Below the pieces are notes generated by a model. It was given only the letters and a program-made list of their open reading frames with translations. It did not search any database and was not told where the DNA came from. From assembly GCF_038006045.1 (NCBI RefSeq), contig NZ_JBBOUK010000001.1:1157001-1221000 (forward strand): a DNA stretch of 64,000 nucleotides, written 5' to 3'. This document shows positions 59,499-64,000 of the stretch, in pieces. This stretch comes from Exiguobacterium sp. FSL W8-0210 (GTDB taxonomy: Bacteria; Bacillota; Bacilli; Exiguobacteriales; Exiguobacteriaceae). Each line of letters opens with the position of its first letter. Within the stretch, counting starts at the first letter, position 1. Made by a program: the position numbers and the translations under genes.

Positions 59499-60689
59499 AT
59501 GAGTGAAGCAGTCGTCATCGTCAGTGCGACGCGCACGGCGATCGGGAATTTCAATGGAAGTTTGAAGGACATCAAAGCAACGGAACTCGGAGCGACAGTC
59601 ATCCGCGCGGCACTTGAAAAAGCAGGTGTCGCAGGAAATCACGTCGATGAAGTCTTTTTTGGTAACGTCCTCTCAGCAGGACTTGGTCAAAATCCAGCAC
59701 GACAGGCGGCACTCGCTGCCGGCTTACCGGAGACATGTCCAGCGATGACCGTTAACAAGGTCTGCGGATCCGGTCTCTCAGCCGTCCATCTCGCGTATCA
59801 GGCGATCAAGTCGGGCGAAGCCAATGTCATCGTTGCTGGTGGCATGGAGAACATGAGTCAGGCGCCATATGTCCTCGCGGGCGCACGATCTGGCCTGAAG
59901 ATGGGTGACCAACCGCTCGTCGATACGATCATCCAGGATGGACTTGAGTGTGCGTTCAATGACTATCATATGGGGATCACGGCAGAAAATTTGGCAGACG
60001 CCTACGAACTTTCCCGCGAAGCGCAGGATCAGTTCGCTGCGACGAGTCAGCAAAAAGCGCAGACGGCATTAGCAGAAGAACGGTTCGTCTCGGAAATCAC
60101 GCCAGTGTTGATTCCACAACGAAAAGGCGACCCGATCAGTTTTGATCAAGATGAGTTTCCGCGTGCCGGAACATCTGTCGAAACACTCAGTCGTTTGCGC
60201 CCGGCATTCAAAAAGGACGGAACGGTCACGGCAGGCAATGCATCTGGCATCAATGACGGAGCTGCTGCGCTCGTCATCATGTCCGCGACAAAGGCAAAAG
60301 AACTCGGTGTGACTCCACTCGTTGAGATCGTTGCGAACGGAACGTCCGGCGTCGACCCGAGCATCATGGGGATTGGTCCCGTTCAAGCGGTCCAGAAGGC
60401 ACTCGATAAAGCGGGACTGACGCTTGAGGAGATCGATGTCATCGAAGCGAACGAAGCGTTCGCGGCACAATCTCTCGCGGTCGATGCGGAGCTACAGTTC
60501 CCGCATGAGAAGCTCAACCGAAACGGCGGTGCAATCGCGCTCGGTCATCCGATCGGTGCGAGTGGGGCGCGGATTCTCGTTACGTTGATCCATGAACTCG
60601 AGCGGACGGGTGAGACGCATGGTCTTGCGACGTTATGCGTCGGGGGCGGTCAAGGGGTAGCGACGATCGTCAAAAAATACGAAGGTTAA
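59499..60689 (+). CDS. Acetyl-CoA C-acetyltransferase (thiolase)
   Basis: A 396-residue thiolase. The acyl-accepting Cys lies in [13 protein letters not shown] (about residue 89). NEAFAAQ and [17 protein letters not shown] carry the active-site Asn and His, and CVGGGQG holds the second Cys near the end. It cleaves acetoacetyl-CoA to two acetyl-CoA, the last step of ketone-body use in this operon. The start at 59499 follows AAGGAGATGG; the longer frame overlaps the dehydrogenase gene. A terminator follows. Confidence 0.95.
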   Translation: MSEAVVIVSATRTAIGNFNGSLKDIKATELGATVIRAALEKAGVAGNHVDEVFFGNVLSAGLGQNPARQAALAAGLPETCPAMTVNKVCGSGLSAVHLAYQAIKSGEANVIVAGGMENMSQAPYVLAGARSGLKMGDQPLVDTIIQDGLECAFNDYHMGITAENLADAYELSREAQDQFAATSQQKAQTALAEERFVSEITPVLIPQRKGDPISFDQDEFPRAGTSVETLSRLRPAFKKDGTVTAGNASGINDGAAALVIMSATKAKELGVTPLVEIVANGTSGVDPSIMGIGPVQAVQKALDKAGLTLEEIDVIEANEAFAAQSLAVDAELQFPHEKLNRNGGAIALGHPIGASGARILVTLIHELERTGETHGLATLCVGGGQGVATIVKKYEG

Positions 60690-60690
60690 C

Positions 60691-60742
60691 AATAAAGCAC
60701 GAGACGAAGGAGATGTTTGCTCCCGTTGTCTCGTGCTTTATT
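60691..60742. terminator. Bidirectional terminator after the ketone-body operon
   Basis: AATAAAGCACGAGAC and GTCTCGTGCTTTATT form a perfect 15-bp stem. It serves the converging thiolase and DUF2268 genes. Confidence 0.75.
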
Positions 60743-60746
60743 GATT

Positions 60747-61679
60747 TTAGCGAATCGTTAATATGTCTTTGTAACTGCTTTTTTCGAGAATTTGCACGGA
60801 GGACATCCGTGACCATTCCTTCAAGGAAATCTCGGGATGTTGCTTCACGAAGTCGGAGACAATCATGTAGCCGAGTCTGTATTTCACGAACGATGGAATT
60901 TGTTTTTCGTAATTTCCAAAGAATAGATCATCCGTCGTCAATCGTTCCGCATTTAGCTCCGAAATCACATGCTCTAAAGTATGGTCAAGTAGAGTGGCGA
61001 TCGCTTCCGATGATTCCACTGGATAAAGCTTGTGGGCAAAGAATTCCGCTTTTCCTTCGAGGATGATGTAATCGAGCATCGTCGCACGATTCGGTTCATC
61101 GAGGGCTACGGTATGATGGTACTCATGCGCCGTCGTGTTGCGTAATGATGTTTCCGAAAAATCCTTCAAGAAGAACAGACTCATTGAATTGTTTCCTTGC
61201 GCGACACCGCTGACACCACCATAACGTTTGGCATCATCATGCTCGATTGGTGTCGTCGGGGAGACGAAGACGACGAGCTTTTCATCTCGTGGAAGTTGTT
61301 TCATCGAAGTCAGGAGACTGGACTTGATCTGTTTCATGATGCGCTGATGGTGTTTTTTCAAATATGTATTCATCTGCTTTAAGTCCTTGATGTTCTCCGA
61401 TGGCTGTTCATAGAGGCTAGGAACGGGCATGGCTTGGAGCTGTTCTTTTTTGATGACGCTATTTTTAGCGCCCAATACATATTTTTTAAATAGTGCCTCA
61501 TTGTCCTCTGGCTGTTTCGAAGCCGCTTGAATGTAATCGTCATACGCCTTGTACAAAGGAACGATTTGAATCTCTTGTTTCTCATGCGTAAATGAGATGT
61601 CATACGTCTTTGGTTTTTCGGCAGCGGGGGAACAACTGGCAAGTAAAAGGGTGGCGCTAAGAAGATAGATCGATTTCAT
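60747..61679 (-). CDS. DUF2268-type putative zinc protease lipoprotein
   Basis: A 310-residue lipoprotein with lipobox LLASC (Cys16). The C-terminal two thirds resemble DUF2268, predicted zinc-dependent proteases: TTAHEYHHTVAL has the HExxH motif (about 183-187), and ILEGKAEFFAHKLYP supplies a probable third ligand Glu. The N-terminal part is a helical spacer rich in Lys and Gln. Its target is unknown; the family is thought to act outside the cell. The start at 61679 gives a standard signal peptide and is preceded by GGAGG. Confidence 0.82.
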   Translation of the reverse strand: MKSIYLLSATLLLASCSPAAEKPKTYDISFTHEKQEIQIVPLYKAYDDYIQAASKQPEDNEALFKKYVLGAKNSVIKKEQLQAMPVPSLYEQPSENIKDLKQMNTYLKKHHQRIMKQIKSSLLTSMKQLPRDEKLVVFVSPTTPIEHDDAKRYGGVSGVAQGNNSMSLFFLKDFSETSLRNTTAHEYHHTVALDEPNRATMLDYIILEGKAEFFAHKLYPVESSEAIATLLDHTLEHVISELNAERLTTDDLFFGNYEKQIPSFVKYRLGYMIVSDFVKQHPEISLKEWSRMSSVQILEKSSYKDILTIR

Positions 61680-61831
61680 AGAAAACCTCCTATTTTATTA
61701 TCCATATATTTACTTTCTTCATGAAACCTTTTAATCCTACTCCGTCATATGAACTTATGAATCCGGTTTCATGCTTCGACGCACAGACGTAACAAATTCT
61801 ATAGACCGTAGCTCCACCAAACTTTCTGCAC

Positions 61832-61846
61832 AATTTTCAGAATATT
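61832..61846 (+). promoter_or_regulatory. CodY-type box upstream of brnQ
   Basis: AATTTTCAGAATATT matches the CodY consensus AATTTTCWGAAAATT at 14 of 15 positions. It lies 113 bases before the brnQ start. The 279-base gap holds no other gene; the promoter itself could not be fixed. Confidence 0.6.
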
Positions 61847-61958
61847 CTCCAGATAAACTCCTAGCATGAGCTCTTAAACGTATGGTATCCTTTCGAACGA
61901 AGTACTTCATCTGCTTAGGGAGCGAGATGAAGTCGATCATCATCAGTGGGGGTTTATT

Positions 61959-63299
61959 ATGTCTAAAACTGTTCCAACATCATTTATCATCGTCATCGGC
62001 ATGATGCTCTTCGCCTTATTCTTCGGGGCAGGAAATCTCATCTTTCCGCCGATGCTCGGACAACTCGCAGGGGAGCATGTCTGGGTCGCCAATGCCGGAT
62101 TCCTCGTCACCGGTGTCGGTCTACCATTGCTTGCGATTCTTGCATTCGCGTTTTCAGGGGAACGCGATTTACAAGCGATGGCGTCACGCGTTCATCCTGC
62201 GTTCGGAATCGGGTTCTCGGTCATTCTGTATCTTGCGATCGGTCCCTTCTTCGCGATTCCTCGTGCCGGAACGGTCTCGTATGAGATCGGCATCAAGCCT
62301 TTCTTCAGTGAATCGACGAGCCACTGGCCGTTGCTCATCTTCACGGTCTTCTTCTACACGGTTGCGTGTCTCTTATCATTGAATCCGACGAAAATCGTCG
62401 ATGTCGTCGGGAAAGTCCTGACACCAATTAAGATCACGTTCATTGGTCTGTTGATCGTCGTCGCTGTCCTGCATCCGATCGGAAGTTTTCAGAATCCTTT
62501 GAAGACATATCAGTCGAATGCCTTCTTTAACGGTTTCCAGGAAGGATATATGACGCTCGATGCACTTGGTGCCTTCGTCTTCGGGATCATCATCATCGCA
62601 GCGATCAAGGAAAAAGGTGTCACATCGAAGCGACAGTTACTGTTGATTTGTACGAAAGCGTCATTGATTGCAGCAGCCTTGCTAGCAATCACGTATTCGG
62701 CACTTGCCTTCATGGGTGCGTCAAGTGTCTCTGAGATCGGACAGCTCGCGAACGGCGCAGAGATTTTGTCTGCTGTGTCGGATCATTACTTCGGTGAGTA
62801 TGGGGCGATTTTGCTTGGTCTGATGATCACAGTCGCTTGTATGACGACGAGTGTTGGTTTGATCACGGCGTGTGCCGCGTTTTTCACGGCACTCGTCCCA
62901 AAAATCTCATACGTCAAATGGACGATTGGTCTATCGGTCTTCAGCGCACTCGTTGCGAACATCGGTCTGAATCAATTACTCGCTGTCTCTAAACCAGTCT
63001 TGATGACGCTTTATCCACTCGCGATCTGTCTGATCTTCTTAACGTTCTTGCATCCACTCTTTAAAGGGAAGCCAGCCGTGTATCAAGGGGCGTTATGGAT
63101 GACGTTCCTCGTCAGCTTGTTTGATGGATTGAAGACAGCAAAAATCAATGTCTCAGCCGTCACGAAAGTGTTTGATGCGGTATTACCGTTTGCTTCTGTC
63201 AGTCTCGGTTGGGTCGTTCCAGCTATCATCGGTGGGATGATCGGAGCGATCGTCGGTAAGAAAAAAGCGGAGACACGATCGTCATCACGTGTGGCTTAA
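61959..63299 (+). CDS. brnQ: Branched-chain amino acid transporter (LIVCS family)
   Basis: A 446-residue membrane protein with 12 predicted helices. The start MSKTVPTSFIIVIGMMLFALFFGAGNLIFPP and the segments GIGFSVILYLAIGPFFAIPRAGTVSYEIGI and SLNPTKIVDVVGKVLTPIKI are BrnQ hallmarks. It imports isoleucine, leucine and valine with sodium. A CodY-like box upstream fits the control of brnQ homologues by branched-chain amino acid levels. The ribosome site GGGGG is near the ATG. A terminator follows. Confidence 0.95.
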   Translation: MSKTVPTSFIIVIGMMLFALFFGAGNLIFPPMLGQLAGEHVWVANAGFLVTGVGLPLLAILAFAFSGERDLQAMASRVHPAFGIGFSVILYLAIGPFFAIPRAGTVSYEIGIKPFFSESTSHWPLLIFTVFFYTVACLLSLNPTKIVDVVGKVLTPIKITFIGLLIVVAVLHPIGSFQNPLKTYQSNAFFNGFQEGYMTLDALGAFVFGIIIIAAIKEKGVTSKRQLLLICTKASLIAAALLAITYSALAFMGASSVSEIGQLANGAEILSAVSDHYFGEYGAILLGLMITVACMTTSVGLITACAAFFTALVPKISYVKWTIGLSVFSALVANIGLNQLLAVSKPVLMTLYPLAICLIFLTFLHPLFKGKPAVYQGALWMTFLVSLFDGLKTAKINVSAVTKVFDAVLPFASVSLGWVVPAIIGGMIGAIVGKKKAETRSSSRVA

Positions 63300-63320
63300 G
63301 TTGTCATGTATAAAGGGAAG

Positions 63321-63358
63321 CGGATTTTTGATCGTATGATCAAAGTCCGTTTTTTTTG
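63321..63358 (+). terminator. Intrinsic terminator of brnQ
   Basis: CGGA...TTTGATC pairs with GATCAAA...TCCG around GTAT, followed by TTTTTTTT. Confidence 0.75.
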
Positions 63359-63453
63359 TTCACTCGATTGTGGGTTTAAGCATAAGCGGAAACGGCAATT
63401 CCTCTACTGTATATCATTGACCATCGTGTCCCTTACAGAAAGGATGTTGAAAC

Positions 63454-64000
63454 ATGTCAGAACGTGTCTTCATTAGTCCCTCGAAGTATGTCCAAGGAAA
63501 GGATGTCATTGACCGGCTCGGTACATATGTGAGCCCGTTCGGTGAAAAAGCGCTCGTCATCGCGGACGATGTCGTCTGGAAAATCGTAAAGGAACGTGTC
63601 GAGCAGTCGCTGTCCGGCGAAAACGTCAGCATCGAGAAGGCAGACTTTAGTGGTGAAGCCTCACGGCATGAAGTAAAACGAATCGCTGAGCAAGCAAAAG
63701 CAGCGGATGTTCGTTTCGTCATGGGAGTTGGGGGTGGAAAGACGCTCGACACAGCAAAAGCCGTCTCGGATGAGCTGAACGTGTCCGTCGTCATCGTACC
63801 GACCCTTGCTTCGACCGATGCACCGACGAGTGCTCTGTCCGTCATCTATTCCGACGAAGGGATTTTCGAAAGCTATCGTTTCTATAAGAAGAATCCCGAT
63901 CTTGTTCTCGTCGATACGAAACTGATTGCCCAAGCGCCAGCACGTTTCTTTGCGTCCGGAATTGCCGATGCACTCGCGACGTGGGTCGAAGTTCGAAGTG
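63454..64000 (+). CDS. gldA: Glycerol dehydrogenase, N-terminal part
   Basis: The first 182 codons of a family-III iron/zinc alcohol dehydrogenase, cut by the right edge. [19 protein letters not shown] starts the fold; [16 protein letters not shown] is the NAD motif; [20 protein letters not shown] and [17 protein letters not shown] hold the first metal-ligand Asp. GldA oxidises glycerol to dihydroxyacetone. AGAAAGGATG precedes the ATG. Since glpF lies at the left end, both genes relate to glycerol but are too far apart to be one unit. Confidence 0.93.
   Translation, partial: MSERVFISPSKYVQGKDVIDRLGTYVSPFGEKALVIADDVVWKIVKERVEQSLSGENVSIEKADFSGEASRHEVKRIAEQAKAADVRFVMGVGGGKTLDTAKAVSDELNVSVVIVPTLASTDAPTSALSVIYSDEGIFESYRFYKKNPDLVLVDTKLIAQAPARFFASGIADALATWVEVRS

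Noticed and set aside
61680-61958. T-box leader in front of brnQ
   Set aside because: No T-box motif (AGGGTGGNACCGCG) or terminator/antiterminator pair is visible.

Overview
The window looks like a chromosome segment of a Bacillales bacterium, most likely Exiguobacterium or a close relative. It is a non-sporulating relative of Bacillus with moderate GC, strong GGAGG-type ribosome binding sites and frequent TTG/GTG starts. The main clue is gene order. The series lexA-yneA-yneB-ynzC-tkt-yneF ... ccdA-ccdC-yneK ... acnA(citB) ... yneP ... plsY(yneS) follows the Bacillus subtilis backbone. The sporulation genes that lie in this stretch in B. subtilis (sirA/yneE, cotM, sspP, sspO, tlp) are absent and other genes sit in their place. 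The species call is an inference from gene content; no 16S or marker search was possible.

Layout. 1-5.8 kb: the start of glpF under a cre site, a DUF2227 gene, lexA and the divergent yneA-yneB SOS unit with three LexA boxes, ynzC, transketolase and yneF. 5.8-9.4 kb: a heterodimeric ABC exporter pair of BmrC/BmrD type. 9.4-13.6 kb: an SH3b-3D cell-wall protein, a Spo0E-like protein, and ccdA-ccdC-yneK. 13.6-19 kb: a glyoxalase/S66-peptidase fusion, an unknown 337-residue protein, an NsrR-like regulator without its Fe-S cysteines, a divergent gene that looks like a stripped-down flavohaemoglobin, and an MFS exporter behind a 25-codon leader peptide and an attenuator-like hairpin. 19-22.6 kb: prfC, a general-stress protein with a His/Asp-rich tail, and a metallo-beta-lactamase-fold protein. 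22.6-24.4 kb: a complete IS1182-family insertion sequence with a terminator-like hairpin inside each end. 24.5-29 kb: an NCS2 permease with a divergent LysR regulator, rtcB, a lipoprotein and a DUF1269 protein.

29-38 kb: aconitase with a CcpC-type operator, unknown proteins, a tandem AAA+ ATPase of the CbbX/SpoVK type, a thioesterase, a VanY-like lipoprotein and plsY. 38-43 kb: a DeoR regulator with cutC, a DUF975 protein, and a BmrA-like exporter overlapping a hydroxyisobutyrate-dehydrogenase-family gene. 43-47 kb: yqxD, an orphan histidine kinase and a GGDEF-EAL protein with both motifs degenerate. 47-55.6 kb: small and unknown genes, haemolysin III with a divergent DUF1836 gene, pepF, rpiA, then a diguanylate cyclase, an unlisted 55-residue membrane protein and a DUF350 protein on one strand. 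55.8-60.7 kb: a ketone-body operon (GntP-family permease, scoA, scoB, 3-hydroxybutyrate dehydrogenase, thiolase) with a cre site between promoter and first gene. The window ends with a DUF2268 lipoprotein, brnQ preceded by a CodY-like box, and the first part of gldA.

Regulation can be read at several points: LexA (SOS), CcpA/cre (glpF and the ketone-body operon), CcpC (aconitase), CodY (brnQ), three SigB-type promoters on stress-like genes, a LysR-type dyad, and leader-peptide attenuation of the MFS exporter. The most unusual pair is at 16.1-17.5 kb. Regulator and target keep the nsrR/hmp arrangement, but each appears to have lost its cofactor-binding residues.
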